The notes below the pieces were generated by a model, which was not told where the DNA came from, searched no databases, and saw only the letters and a program-made list of their open reading frames with translations. The translations under genes were made by a program, and so were the position numbers. DNA of 64,000 bases from Microbispora bryophytorum. Lineage in GTDB: Bacteria > Actinomycetota > Actinomycetes > Streptosporangiales > Streptosporangiaceae. Numbering within the stretch: position 1 is the first letter of the stretch; every line of letters starts with the position of its first letter. Below are positions 44,017 to 53,437 of this stretch, piece after piece. Location: assembly GCF_006874465.1 (NCBI RefSeq), contig NZ_VIRL01000013.1, positions 180,757-244,756 of the forward strand, in the 5' to 3' direction.

Positions 44017-45147
44017 TCACTTGTGGTGGTGAACAGGCTCCAATATCACGATGTCGTCCCGGTGGATCAGCTCGCGCTCGTACTCCGGGCCGAGTGTGCT
44101 CGCCAGCTCCCGGGTGGAGCGGCCGAGCAGGCCGGGGACCTCCCCCGCGTCGTAGTTCGCCAGACCGCGGGCGACGACGGCGCCCGTCGGCGCGCACAGG
44201 TCGACCGGGTCGCCCGCGGCGAAATCCCCCTCGACCTTCACGACGCCCGCGGGCAGCAGCGACTTGCGCCGATCGACCACGGCCTCGACCGCGCCCGCGT
44301 CCAGGTGCAGACGGCCCCGGCCGGTCGTCGCGTGGGCCAGCCACAGCAGCCGGGTGCCGGGGTGGCGGCCGCCCGGGTGGAAGCAGGTGCCGATGTCGGC
44401 GCCGGCGAGCGCCTGCGCCGCGTGCGCCGCCGCCGTGAGCACGACCGGGACGCCCGCCCCGGTCGCGATGCGGGCCGCCTCCACCTTGGTGATCATTCCG
44501 CCGGTGCCGACCCGGCCGGAGGTGCCCAGCTCGACGCCCTCCAGATCTTCGGGCCCCCGGACCTCGGCGATCCGCTGGGCGCCGGCCTTGCGCGGGTCTC
44601 CGTCGTACAACGCGTCGACGTCCGACAGCAGCACCAGCCCGTCGGCGTGGGTGAGGTGGGCCACCAGCGCCGCGAGCCGGTCGTTGTCCCCGAACCGGAT
44701 CTCGTCGGTGGCCACCGTGTCGTTCTCGTTCACGACGGGCACGATGCCGAGCTCCAGCAGCCGGGCCAGCGCCCGCTGGGCGTTGCGGTGGTGGATGCGG
44801 CGCATCATGTCGTCGGCCGTCAGCAGCACCTGCCCCACGCGCAGGCCGTACCTGGCGAAGGAGGAGGTGTAACGGGCGACCAGCACGCCCTGCCCGACCG
44901 AGGCGGCCGCCTGCTGGGTGGCCAGGTCCTTGGGCCGGGCGCGCAGACCTAACGGCCCGAGCCCGGCGGCGATCGCGCCGGACGACACGAGCACGATCTG
45001 CGTGCCGGCCTGGCGCCGGACCGCCAGCACGTCGACCAGCGCGTCCACCCGGTCGACGTCGATCGTGCCCCGGGACGTCGTCAGCGACGACGACCCCACC
45101 TTGACCACCAGCCGCGCGGCCTCGCGGATCCGCTGTCTGCCTGTCAC
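44017..45147 (-). CDS. proB: Glutamate 5-kinase
   Basis: A 376-residue first enzyme of proline synthesis. The amino-acid-kinase domain shows [46 protein letters not shown] and [12 protein letters not shown]. The C-terminal 80 residues or so form a PUA domain ([26 protein letters not shown]). GTG at 45147 with GGGAG upstream is the likely start. It follows obg by 25 bases. The activity is normally feedback-inhibited by proline, which is family knowledge. Confidence 0.96.
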   Translation of the reverse strand: MTGRQRIREAARLVVKVGSSSLTTSRGTIDVDRVDALVDVLAVRRQAGTQIVLVSSGAIAAGLGPLGLRARPKDLATQQAAASVGQGVLVARYTSSFARYGLRVGQVLLTADDMMRRIHHRNAQRALARLLELGIVPVVNENDTVATDEIRFGDNDRLAALVAHLTHADGLVLLSDVDALYDGDPRKAGAQRIAEVRGPEDLEGVELGTSGRVGTGGMITKVEAARIATGAGVPVVLTAAAHAAQALAGADIGTCFHPGGRHPGTRLLWLAHATTGRGRLHLDAGAVEAVVDRRKSLLPAGVVKVEGDFAAGDPVDLCAPTGAVVARGLANYDAGEVPGLLGRSTRELASTLGPEYERELIHRDDIVILEPVHHHK

Positions 45148-45172
45148 GCCATCTCCCACTCCGGCCCTCCGG

Positions 45173-46522
45173 TCAGCCGAGCCTCGCGTCGGTGCCACGC
45201 GGGCCCATGGTCGCCTCCATACCCTGCGACGGCTGCCAGTCGAAGACGTAGCCGCCCTCCATCGGACCGATGACCACCTCGGCGCCGGCCGTCGCGCCGG
45301 CCTTGATCAGCGCCTCCTCGACGCCGAGCCGTTCGAGCCGGTCGGCCAGATAGCCGACGGCCTCGTCGTTGGAGAAGTCGGTCTGGCGGATCCACCGCTC
45401 GGGCTTCTCGCCGCTCACCTGGAAGCGGTTCTCGTCGATGCGGCGTACGGCGAACCCGGTCTCGCCGAACTGCCTGGGCCGGATCACCAGCCGCGTCGGC
45501 TCCTCCACCGGGGCCTGCGCCCGCGCCGTCGCCACCATCTCCCCCATCGCGTACGCCAGGGGCCGCAGGCCCTCGTGGCTGGCCGCGGAGATCTCGAAGA
45601 CGCGCAGTCCGCGCTCCTCCAGCATGGGCGTGACGATGTCGGCCAGGTCCCGGCCGTCGGGGACGTCCACCTTGTTCAGCGCGACCAGCCGCGGCCGGTC
45701 CTGCAGCGAGCCGTACGCCGCCAGCTCGGCCTCGATCACCTCGAAGTCGGTGAGCGGGTCGCGCCCCGGCTCGACCGTCGCGCAGTCGAGCACGTGCACG
45801 ATCGTCGAGCAGCGCTCGACGTGCCGCAGGAACTCGTGTCCGAGACCCCGGCCCTCGGACGCCCCCGGGATGAGCCCCGGCACGTCGGCGACCGTGAAGA
45901 TCGTCTCGCCCGCCGTCACCACGCCGAGGTTGGGGATGAGCGTCGTGAACGGATAGTCGGCGATCTTGGGGCGGGCCGCGGAGAGCGCCGCGATCAGGGA
46001 CGACTTGCCCGCGTTGGGGAACCCGACCAGCGCCACGTCGGCGACGGTCTTGATCTCGAGCACGATCTCGGCCTCGTCACCCGGCTCGCCGAGCAGCGCG
46101 AAACCCGGAGCCTTGCGCTTGGCGCTGGCCAGCGCGGCGTTGCCGAGGCCGCCGAAGCCGCCCTGCGCGGCGACGTACCGGGTGCCGGCGCCGATCAGGT
46201 CGACCAGCACCTCGCCGGTCCCCGCGTCCTTCACGACCGTGCCGTTGGGCACCTGCAGTACGACGTCCTCCCCGTTGGCGCCGTCCCGGTTGGAGCCCAT
46301 GCCCTGCTTGCCGTTGCCTCCCCGGCGGTGCGGCCGGTGGTGGTACTCCAGCAGGGTGGAGGTGTTGGGATCCACCTCCAGGATGACGTCGCCACCGCGT
46401 CCGCCGTTGCCGCCGTCGGGCCCCCCGAGGGGCTTGAACTTCTCCCGGTGGATGGAGGCGCAGCCGTTGCCCCCGTCACCCGCCTTGATGTGCAGGACGA
46501 CGTGGTCCACGAAATCGGCCAT
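45173..46522 (-). CDS. obg: GTPase Obg/CgtA
   Basis: A 449-residue ribosome-associated GTPase. It has the Gly-rich Obg fold (residues 1-159, [28 protein letters not shown]), a G domain with GFPNAGKSS (167-175), [10 protein letters not shown] and NKVD, and a C-terminal OCT domain (about 360-440) typical of Gram-positive Obg proteins. It functions in 50S assembly and growth control. It sits in the conserved rplU-rpmA-obg order, but an intrinsic terminator separates it from rpmA, so it needs read-through or its own promoter. Confidence 0.97.
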   Translation of the reverse strand: MADFVDHVVLHIKAGDGGNGCASIHREKFKPLGGPDGGNGGRGGDVILEVDPNTSTLLEYHHRPHRRGGNGKQGMGSNRDGANGEDVVLQVPNGTVVKDAGTGEVLVDLIGAGTRYVAAQGGFGGLGNAALASAKRKAPGFALLGEPGDEAEIVLEIKTVADVALVGFPNAGKSSLIAALSAARPKIADYPFTTLIPNLGVVTAGETIFTVADVPGLIPGASEGRGLGHEFLRHVERCSTIVHVLDCATVEPGRDPLTDFEVIEAELAAYGSLQDRPRLVALNKVDVPDGRDLADIVTPMLEERGLRVFEISAASHEGLRPLAYAMGEMVATARAQAPVEEPTRLVIRPRQFGETGFAVRRIDENRFQVSGEKPERWIRQTDFSNDEAVGYLADRLERLGVEEALIKAGATAGAEVVIGPMEGGYVFDWQPSQGMEATMGPRGTDARLG

Positions 46523-46557
46523 CAGCCGCTCCCCCTAACTGCCGTACGGAAAAACGA

Positions 46558-46589
46558 ATGAGGCGGACCGAATGCTCGATCCGCCTCAT
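46558..46589 (-). terminator. Intrinsic terminator after rpmA
   Basis: ATGAGGCGGA and TCCGCCTCAT form a perfect 10-bp stem with a 12-base loop, followed on the minus strand by TCGTTTTT. It lies 29 bases after the rpmA stop and 35 bases before obg. Confidence 0.85.
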
Positions 46590-46618
46590 CGCGCTGCTTA
46601 TTGGTGTCCCGGGCGGAT

Positions 46619-46876
46619 CTACTCCGCGGCCGGGACGATGCTCACCGCGCGGCGACCGCGCTTGGTGCCGAACTGCACCCGGCCGGTGGCCAGGGCGAAC
46701 AGCGTGTCGTCGCCACCACGGCCGACGTTGTCGCCGGGGTGGAAGTGCGTGCCGCGCTGACGGACGATGATCTCGCCCGCGTTCACCAGCTGACCGCCGA
46801 AACGCTTCACACCGAGGCGCTGAGCGTTCGAGTCACGGCCGTTCCGGGTGGACGAGGCGCCCTTCTTGTGTGCCAT
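46619..46876 (-). CDS. rpmA: 50S ribosomal protein L27
   Basis: An 85-residue ribosomal protein whose N-terminus reaches the peptidyl-transferase centre. [29 protein letters not shown] and the [25 protein letters not shown] block are unmistakable. The protein begins with MAHKKG, with no N-terminal extension to be cleaved. It follows rplU by 45 bases, with a small hairpin between them, and ends before a clear terminator. Confidence 0.98.
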   Translation of the reverse strand: MAHKKGASSTRNGRDSNAQRLGVKRFGGQLVNAGEIIVRQRGTHFHPGDNVGRGGDDTLFALATGRVQFGTKRGRRAVSIVPAAE

Positions 46877-46900
46877 GGTTCACTCCCTTTCGGGGGTAAG

Positions 46901-46916
46901 CGGGGGTCGTCCCCCG
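46901..46916 (-). terminator. Short hairpin between rplU and rpmA
   Basis: A six-bp stem, CGGGGG/CCCCCG around TCGT, lies five bases after the rplU stop and before the rpmA ribosome binding site. It is too short for an efficient terminator and may be a processing or stability element. Confidence 0.35.
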
Positions 46917-46921
46917 GGAAA

Positions 46922-47236
46922 CTACTGTCCGGGGTTGATGCCGGTGACCTTGACCTGGGTGTACCGCTGGCGGTGACCCTGGCGCTTCTTGTATCCGGTC
47001 TTGTTCTTGTACTTCAGAATCCGGATCTTCGGTCCCTTGGTCTCGCCGAGAATCTCGGCGGTCACCTGGAACCGGGAAAGCGTGGCAGCGTCGGTGGTGA
47101 CATCGCCGTCGTTGACGACGAGCACCGCCGGCAGCGACACCGAGGAGCCAACCTCTCCGGCGACCTTGTCCACCTCGAGGACGTCCCCGACGGAGACCTT
47201 CTGCTGCCTGCCGCCGCAACGAACGATCGCGTACAC
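46922..47236 (-). CDS. rplU: 50S ribosomal protein L21
   Basis: A 104-residue protein that binds 23S r[28 protein letters not shown] and the basic tail [28 protein letters not shown] are diagnostic. The start is GTG, with AAGGG upstream. It heads the rplU-rpmA unit, 187 bases after the RNase E/G gene on the same strand. Confidence 0.98.
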   Translation of the reverse strand: MYAIVRCGGRQQKVSVGDVLEVDKVAGEVGSSVSLPAVLVVNDGDVTTDAATLSRFQVTAEILGETKGPKIRILKYKNKTGYKKRQGHRQRYTQVKVTGINPGQ

Positions 47237-47423
47237 CGCGGAACCCTTCTACTGGCTAAATGCTGAGATGCCGCGCCCCGCATCCAGCTGCTGTCGATAC
47301 ACGACCGGCGATCCGGGCAGGCGCGCGAAGCCAGGCACGCCAACACCAGGCGCACCGGTTGACCAGAGTACCGGATAGCCGGTACCCAGGTCGAACCGAG
47401 CGGATCGCCGGATGACGAGGTCG

Positions 47424-50378
47424 TTACTCCGCCGTCTTCCTGCGGGAACGTCGCCGTCCCCGGGAAGACGACACGGAGCTGTCGCCCCCGTCGGAGTCGG
47501 TGGAATCGGCGTCGATGGCGTCGGTGACGCTCTGGCGCACCGAGCCTGCCGCCACGGCGACGGAACCGTCGCCTGCTCCCACCTTTTCGGCCACCGCTTT
47601 CTCGATGGCCATCTTGCCCTGCGTGCCGCGTGGCTCGGGCTTCGCCTCGACCGGCTCGGTCGACACGATGATCCCGCGCCCGTGGCAGCAGTCGCATGGC
47701 GTGGAGAACGCCTCCAGCAGGCCCTGACCGACCCGCTTGCGCGTCATCTGCACCAGGCCGAGCGAGGTGACCTCGGCCACCTGGTGCTTCGTCCGGTCCC
47801 GCGCCAGGCACTCCAGCAGCCGCCGGAGCACCAGGTCACGGTTGCTCTCCAAAACCATGTCGATGAAGTCGATCACGATGATGCCGCCGATGTCCCGCAG
47901 CCTGAGCTGGCGGACGATCTCCTCGGCCGCCTCCAGGTTGTTGCGGGTGACGGTCTCCTCGAGATTGCCGCCCTGCCCGGTGAACTTGCCGGTGTTGACG
48001 TCGACGACGGTCATCGCCTCGGTCCTGTCGATCACCAGCGAGCCGCCGGACGGCAGCCACACCTTGCGCTCCATCGCCTTGGCGATCTGCTCGTCGATGC
48101 GGTAGGCGGAGAACGCATCGGTCCCCTCCTCCCACTTCGACAGCCGCTCGGCCAGGTGCGGGGCGACGTAGCGGACATACTCGTCCACCGTCGTCCACAC
48201 CTCGTCGCCCTCGACGACCAGGGAGCCGAAGTCCTCATTGAAAACGTCGCGGATCACCCGGATGGTCAGGTCGGGCTCGCCGGACAGCAACTCCGGCGGG
48301 CTGGCCGACTTGGCCTTGCGCTGGATGTTCTCCCACTGGGCCGACAGCCGGGCGACGTCGCGGCTGAGCTCCTCCTCCGAGGCGCCCTCCGCGGCGGTGC
48401 GCACGATGACGCCCGCGTTCTCCGGCATGACCTTGCGCAGGATCTGCTTGAGCCGGGCCCGTTCCTTGTCGGGCAGCTTGCGGCTGATCCCGGTCATCGA
48501 GCCGTCCGGCACGTAGACCAGGTAGCGGCCGGGCAGGCTGATCTGGGAGGTCAGCCGGGCGCCCTTGTGGCCCATCGGGTCCTTGGTGACCTGGACGAGC
48601 ACCGACTGCCCGGACTTCAGCGCCGCCTCGATCCGCTTGGGCTGGCCCTCCAGCCCCGCGGTGTCGAAGTTCACCTCGCCGGCGTACAGCACGGCGTTGC
48701 GGCCCTTGCCGATGTCCACGAACGCCGCCTCCATCGAGGGCAGCACGTTCTGGACCTTGCCGAGGTAGACGTTACCGACGTACGACTGGCTGGCCTCCCG
48801 GTCGACGTAGTGCTCGACGAGGATGCCGTCCTCAAGCACCGCGATCTGGGTGCGGCCGCCCTGACGGCGCACGACCATGATCCGCTCGACCGACTCGCGC
48901 CGGGCCAGGAACTCCGACTCCGTGATGATCGGAGGACGGCGGCGGCCCAGCTCACGGCCCTCACGGCGGCGCTGCTTCTTGGCCTCCAGCCGGGTCGATC
49001 CCCGTACGCCCTGGACCTCGTCCACTGAGGTGGACCTGGTCGCGCGGGGCGCCCGGATGCGAACGACGGTGTTCGGCGGGTCGTCGGGGGCCAGCTCGGC
49101 CTCCTCGGTGCCCCGGCGGCGGCGGCGCCGACGGCGACGAGTGCCAGCCTGGCCCTCGGAGTCGTCCTCCGCCTGCTCGCGGTCGTCCTCCTCGGCCGAG
49201 GCGGCCTGGGGCTCCTCGCCCTCGTCCTCCGGCTCCTCGCCGTCCTCGGCGTCCCTGGCGCGGGCACCGCGTCCGCGTCCGCCCCGGCGACGGCGCCGCC
49301 TGCGGCTGCCGCCCTCACCCTCGGACTCGTCCTCGCCGGATTCGGCCGGCTCCTCGGTCTCCTCCGGCTCCTCCGCCTCCGCCTCCTCGTCCTCCGCCGG
49401 CACCGGCGCGGCCGCGGGTGCCGCGGGCCTCTGCACGGGCACCGCAAACGGGTCGGGGGCCTGGAAGAGCGGCTGGAACAGCGCCGACGGCGCCTGGAAG
49501 GTCACCGAGGGCACGGACGCCTGCCGCGCGGACAGACCGAAGGGATCGGCCACCACGTCCGGCCGCCCGCCGCTCTCCTCGTCGTCGACGTCTTCCATGT
49601 CGACGTCCTCGATGTCGAGCGGCTCGTCGTCCAGCGGCTCCTCGTCGGGGAGGTTGAGCCGCAGAGCAGCGGCGACCTCCGCCTCGGCGGCGCTCATCGC
49701 CCTGGATCGTTCCGGCTCCGGCTCTTCGGCGCGGGCACGGCGGCGGCGCTTCGGGGCGACGGGCTCCTCGGCCTGCGCGGCCTGCACCCTCTCCCCGGCC
49801 TGCTCTATCTCCCCTGCCTGCTCCTGCTGCGGGGACGACTCGGTCTCGTCGGTCCTCTTGCGGGTCCGGCGACGCCGCGCGGGCACGGCCGGCTCGTCGT
49901 CAGCGGCCGTCACCGGCTCAGCCGTGGCCGCTACCGGTTCTGCGGCCGACACCGGTTGCGGGGCGGCCGGCGGCTCCGCGGCAACCGGCTCCTCGGCGGT
50001 CTTCGTGCGGCGGCGGGTGACGCGCTTGGGCCGTTCCTTCGCGACGGGCTCCTCCTGCGCGGGAGGCTGCGCGGTCGGCTCGGCCGCTTCCGGCGCAGTA
50101 CCCCCTTCGGCCTTCGGCGCAGTGCCTCCTGCCGCCTTCGGCGCTGCGCTCTCCGCCGCCTTCGGCTGGGTGGCCGCGGCCACCGTGGTCACCGGCGGCG
50201 GCAGGTCGTCCGGCTCGGGCGGAGGCCCGGCCGGGCGGCTCGCCGCCCGGCGGCGCGGGGTCGTCGTGGACGCGCCGGACGGACCGGAGGAAACCTGCCC
50301 CCCGGCCTGGCCGCGTTCTTCCGTTGTCGTGTCACCGTCAAGGCTCACAGCCCCGTCGGTGGGCTCGTTGTCGAGCAT
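47424..50378 (-). CDS. rne: Ribonuclease E/G with long disordered N-terminal extension
   Basis: A 984-residue endoribonuclease. The first 430-480 residues are low-complexity, alternating Pro/Ala/Glu-rich and Arg-rich blocks. The catalytic core follows: an S1 domain (SYVGNVYLGKVQNVLPSMEAAFVDIGKGRNAVLY), a DNase I-like region with the metal-binding VVDVNTG and IDFIDM blocks, and the zinc-link CDCCHGRG. The C-terminus ends in SRGRRRSRRKTAE. It cleaves single-stranded RNA in mRNA decay and rRNA/tRNA processing. In actinobacteria the disordered part is N-terminal, unlike E. coli RNase E. It lies upstream of rplU-rpmA-obg as usual. Confidence 0.95.
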   Translation of the reverse strand: MLDNEPTDGAVSLDGDTTTEERGQAGGQVSSGPSGASTTTPRRRAASRPAGPPPEPDDLPPPVTTVAAATQPKAAESAAPKAAGGTAPKAEGGTAPEAAEPTAQPPAQEEPVAKERPKRVTRRRTKTAEEPVAAEPPAAPQPVSAAEPVAATAEPVTAADDEPAVPARRRRTRKRTDETESSPQQEQAGEIEQAGERVQAAQAEEPVAPKRRRRARAEEPEPERSRAMSAAEAEVAAALRLNLPDEEPLDDEPLDIEDVDMEDVDDEESGGRPDVVADPFGLSARQASVPSVTFQAPSALFQPLFQAPDPFAVPVQRPAAPAAAPVPAEDEEAEAEEPEETEEPAESGEDESEGEGGSRRRRRRRGGRGRGARARDAEDGEEPEDEGEEPQAASAEEDDREQAEDDSEGQAGTRRRRRRRRRGTEEAELAPDDPPNTVVRIRAPRATRSTSVDEVQGVRGSTRLEAKKQRRREGRELGRRRPPIITESEFLARRESVERIMVVRRQGGRTQIAVLEDGILVEHYVDREASQSYVGNVYLGKVQNVLPSMEAAFVDIGKGRNAVLYAGEVNFDTAGLEGQPKRIEAALKSGQSVLVQVTKDPMGHKGARLTSQISLPGRYLVYVPDGSMTGISRKLPDKERARLKQILRKVMPENAGVIVRTAAEGASEEELSRDVARLSAQWENIQRKAKSASPPELLSGEPDLTIRVIRDVFNEDFGSLVVEGDEVWTTVDEYVRYVAPHLAERLSKWEEGTDAFSAYRIDEQIAKAMERKVWLPSGGSLVIDRTEAMTVVDVNTGKFTGQGGNLEETVTRNNLEAAEEIVRQLRLRDIGGIIVIDFIDMVLESNRDLVLRRLLECLARDRTKHQVAEVTSLGLVQMTRKRVGQGLLEAFSTPCDCCHGRGIIVSTEPVEAKPEPRGTQGKMAIEKAVAEKVGAGDGSVAVAAGSVRQSVTDAIDADSTDSDGGDSSVSSSRGRRRSRRKTAE

Positions 50379-50481
50379 GCGGGCGCTCTCCCGTCAGCCC
50401 CCGGGCACGTTTCCGCGCCGCGCGGAGGCTCTCGTCTCTCGCGGTCCGCCGGGCTTCCTGTCGGCGCCTCGGCGGCAAGTC

Positions 50482-51213
50482 TTATCGGTCTCCGCCTGCC
50501 CGGTCGAAGGCGAACGGGTCGGCGGGCTCACCGGTCATCGCGTCGAGCGGCCCCTGCGCCAGCCTGGTCACCGCTGGGGGTGACGGCGGCGCGAAGCCTG
50601 CCACGAGACGCAGACCCATGAGCGCGTCATCGGGCCGGACGGCAGGTGTTTCGTGCCGAACAACCATACGAAGTATGACACACGGTTGAACGGTCTCCTG
50701 ACCTGCCGTAATTCCCGGCCCCTCCACGACGGCCAGCGAACGCACCGCCTGGCGGGCGTCGAACCGCCGCATTCCCTTCTTGGTCAGACGTTCGACCTCC
50801 ACCAGGTCGGCGGCGAGGAACTCCTTCACCGCCCGCTCGGCCTCGGCGGGATCGACCCCGGGGAGCCGCAGCTCCCACATCGAGCCCTCCAGCCGGTCGG
50901 CGAGGTTCCCGTCCCGCGCCTCCACCACGTCGAGCACGTCCAGCCCCGGCGGCAGCGAGGCGTCGAGGTCGTCGCGAACCCGCCGCGGATCGCACGGACG
51001 GTTCACCCCGATCTCGAGGTACTCGGCCTCGCTCGCCACTCCGGTGGGTGCGGCGCCCGCGTAGGAGATCTTCGGGTGGGGGCTGAAGCCGGCGCTGTAG
51101 GCCACCGGGATACCGGCTCGCCGCACCGCCCTTTCGACGGCGCGGGAGATGTCGCGATGACTGGTGAAGCGCAGGCGGCCCCGCTTGGCGTAGCGCACGC
51201 GAAGGCGCTGCAC
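50482..51213 (-). CDS. TIGR03936-family radical-SAM-linked protein (DUF2344)
   Basis: A 243-residue protein. QRLRVRYAKRGRLRFTSHRDISRAVERAVRRAGIPVAYSAGFSPHPKISYAGAAPTGVAS is the DUF2344 hallmark. It is almost always encoded directly after the TIGR03960 radical SAM protein, as here (94 bases). The pair is thought to modify RNA or a cofactor, but the reaction is not established. GTG at 51213 is used; the ribosome binding site is weak. It ends 103 bases before the RNase E/G gene. Confidence 0.9.
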   Translation of the reverse strand: MQRLRVRYAKRGRLRFTSHRDISRAVERAVRRAGIPVAYSAGFSPHPKISYAGAAPTGVASEAEYLEIGVNRPCDPRRVRDDLDASLPPGLDVLDVVEARDGNLADRLEGSMWELRLPGVDPAEAERAVKEFLAADLVEVERLTKKGMRRFDARQAVRSLAVVEGPGITAGQETVQPCVILRMVVRHETPAVRPDDALMGLRLVAGFAPPSPPAVTRLAQGPLDAMTGEPADPFAFDRAGGDR

Positions 51214-51307
51214 GGTGGGTTCGGGCGCGGGCCCGTCGGGAACGGGTTTCAGAGCTCCGTCGTCCTTCCGCTGTCGGTCGATCGTCTTTCAGAATAAGCC
51301 GTGAGCA

Positions 51308-53230
51308 TCAGATCACGGTGAGTGGCAGCAGTTTTCTGCCCGTCGGGCCGATCTGGATCTCCGTCCCCATCGTGGGGCAGACACCGCAGTCGTAGCAGGG
51401 CGTCCAGCGGCAGTCCTCGACTTCGACCGTGTTGAGCGCGTCCTGCCAGTCCTGCCACAGCCACTCGCGGTCGAGGCCGGCGTCGAGGTGATCCCAGGGA
51501 AGCACCTCGTGCTCGTCCCGATCGCGCGTCGTGTACCAGTCGACGTCGACCGGCTCGTCGGCGAAGGCACGCTCGGCCGCGGCCATCCACCGCTCGAACG
51601 AGAAGTGCTCGCTCCAGCCGTCGAAACGGCCGCCGTCCTCCCAGACGGCCCGGATGACCTTGCCCACCCGCCGGTCGCCCCGCGACAGCAGCCCCTCCAC
51701 GATCGACGGCTTGCCGTCGTGGTAGCGGTAGCCGATGGCCCTGCCGTACTCCTTGTCGGAGCGCAGGGCGTCGCGCAGCGCGCGCAGCCGGCGGTCCACC
51801 GTCTCGTGGTCGCACTGGGCGGCCCACTGGAACGGGGTGTGCGGCTTGGGCACGAACCCGCCGATGGAGACCGTGCAGCGGATGTCGCGCGATCCCGTCG
51901 CATCGCGGCCCGCCTTGATGACCTTCTTGGCCAGGTCGGCGATGCCGAGGACGTCCTCGTCCTCCTCGGTCGGGAGCCCGCACATGAAGTAGAGCTTCAC
52001 CTGCCGCCACCCGTTGGAGTAGGCGGTGGTGACCGTGCGGATGAGGTCCTCCTCGGTGACCATCTTGTTGATCACCTTGCGCATCCGCTCGGATCCGCCC
52101 TCCGGCGCGAACGTGAGACCCGAACGGCGGCCGTTGCGGGACAGCTCGTTCGCCAGGTCGATGTTGAACGCGTCGACCCTGGTGGACGGCAGGGACAGGC
52201 CGATCTGGCCGCCCTCGTAGCGGTCGGCGAGACCCTTCGTGACACCGGCGATCTCGGAGTGGTCCGCGCTGGACAGCGACAGCAGCCCGACCTCGCTGAA
52301 GCCGGACTCCCTGATCCCCGCCTCGACCATGTCGCCGATCGTGGTGATCGACCGCTCCCGGACCGGACGGGTGATCATCCCCGCCTGGCAGAAGCGGCAG
52401 CCCCGGGTGCAGCCCCGGAAGATCTCGACGCTGAACCGCTCGTGCACGGTCTCGGCAAGCGGGACCAGAGGTTTCTTCGGGTACGGCCATTCGTCGAGGT
52501 CCATGACCGTGTGCTTGAACACGCGCGTCGGCACGCCGTCGCGGTTGGGGACGACGCGCATGATGCGGCCGTCCTGGTGATACTCGACGTCATAGAACTT
52601 CGGGACGTACACCCCGCCTGTGGAGGCGAGGCGCATCAGCAGCTCGTCGCGGCCTCCGGGCGAGCCCTCGGCCTTCCACTCGCGCAGCACCTCGGAGATC
52701 GCGATGGCGATCTGCTCGCCGTCGCCGAGGACGGCGGCGTCGAGGAAGCCGGCGATCGGCTCCGGGTTGAACGCGGCATGGCCGCCCGCCAGTACGATCG
52801 GATCCTCGTCGGTGCGGTCCGCCGCCTCCAGCGGGATCCCCGCCAGATCGAGCGCGGTGAGGAGGTTCGTGTAGCCGAGTTCGGTCGCGAACGACACCCC
52901 GAGGACGTCGAACGCGCGAACCGGCCGGTGCCCGTCCACGGTGAACTGCGGGACACCCTCGGACCGCATGAGCGCCTCAAGGTCGGGCCACACCGCGTAG
53001 GTGCGCTCCGCCAGTGTCTCGGGCAGCTCGTTGAGGATCTCGTAGAGGATCTGCACCCCCTGGTTGGGCAGGCCGACCTCGTAGGCGTCCGGGTACATCA
53101 GGGCCCACCGGACGGTCGCCTCGTCCCAGTCCTTGACCGTCGAGTTCAGCTCGCCCCCGACGTACTGGATCGGCTTCTGCACCTTGGGCAGCAGCGGCTC
53201 CAGGCGGGGAAACAACGACTCGACAGACAT
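51308..53230 (-). CDS. TIGR03960-family B12-binding-domain radical SAM protein
   Basis: A 640-residue protein. Its N-terminal cobalamin-binding-like domain contains YPDAYEVGLPNQGVQILYEILN. The radical SAM core has the [4Fe-4S] motif CTRGCRFC in FRGCTRGCRFCQAG, followed by SLPSTRVDAFN and LTFAPEGGSERMRKVINK. A Cys-rich tail (CRWTPCYDCGVCP) may bind a second cluster. It is conserved in actinobacteria beside TIGR03936 and rne, suggesting RNA metabolism, but its reaction is unknown. It starts at ATG 53230. Confidence 0.92.
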   Translation of the reverse strand: MSVESLFPRLEPLLPKVQKPIQYVGGELNSTVKDWDEATVRWALMYPDAYEVGLPNQGVQILYEILNELPETLAERTYAVWPDLEALMRSEGVPQFTVDGHRPVRAFDVLGVSFATELGYTNLLTALDLAGIPLEAADRTDEDPIVLAGGHAAFNPEPIAGFLDAAVLGDGEQIAIAISEVLREWKAEGSPGGRDELLMRLASTGGVYVPKFYDVEYHQDGRIMRVVPNRDGVPTRVFKHTVMDLDEWPYPKKPLVPLAETVHERFSVEIFRGCTRGCRFCQAGMITRPVRERSITTIGDMVEAGIRESGFSEVGLLSLSSADHSEIAGVTKGLADRYEGGQIGLSLPSTRVDAFNIDLANELSRNGRRSGLTFAPEGGSERMRKVINKMVTEEDLIRTVTTAYSNGWRQVKLYFMCGLPTEEDEDVLGIADLAKKVIKAGRDATGSRDIRCTVSIGGFVPKPHTPFQWAAQCDHETVDRRLRALRDALRSDKEYGRAIGYRYHDGKPSIVEGLLSRGDRRVGKVIRAVWEDGGRFDGWSEHFSFERWMAAAERAFADEPVDVDWYTTRDRDEHEVLPWDHLDAGLDREWLWQDWQDALNTVEVEDCRWTPCYDCGVCPTMGTEIQIGPTGRKLLPLTVI

Positions 53231-53382
53231 GTATCCAGGGTATCGGCTCCGGAGAGTGGCCCCTGCGGATCTTCCATCCTCAGAAGGGGCGCCAGATCCG
53301 GTCCGCCCCGCGCCCGGCGAGGCCGGGCGGCGGCGTGGTCCGGCGTGGGCGACACCGTCGCGTCACGCGTCCGCGAGCCCGG

Positions 53383-53411
53383 ACCCGGCGCCCTGCGGGT
53401 GGGCGCCGGGT
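53383..53411 (-). terminator. Terminator after rodA
   Basis: ACCCGGCGCCC and GGGCGCCGGGT form a perfect 11-bp stem with a seven-base loop, 26 bases after the rodA stop codon. It separates the cell-shape operon from the radical SAM genes. Confidence 0.75.
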
Positions 53412-53437
53412 CGATCTCGCGTGCCCGCGGGCACAGG

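Noticed and set aside
44003..44344. An N-terminal extension of proA
   Set aside because: It is antiregister sequence of proB. The ATG at 44002 has a ribosome binding site and standard length.
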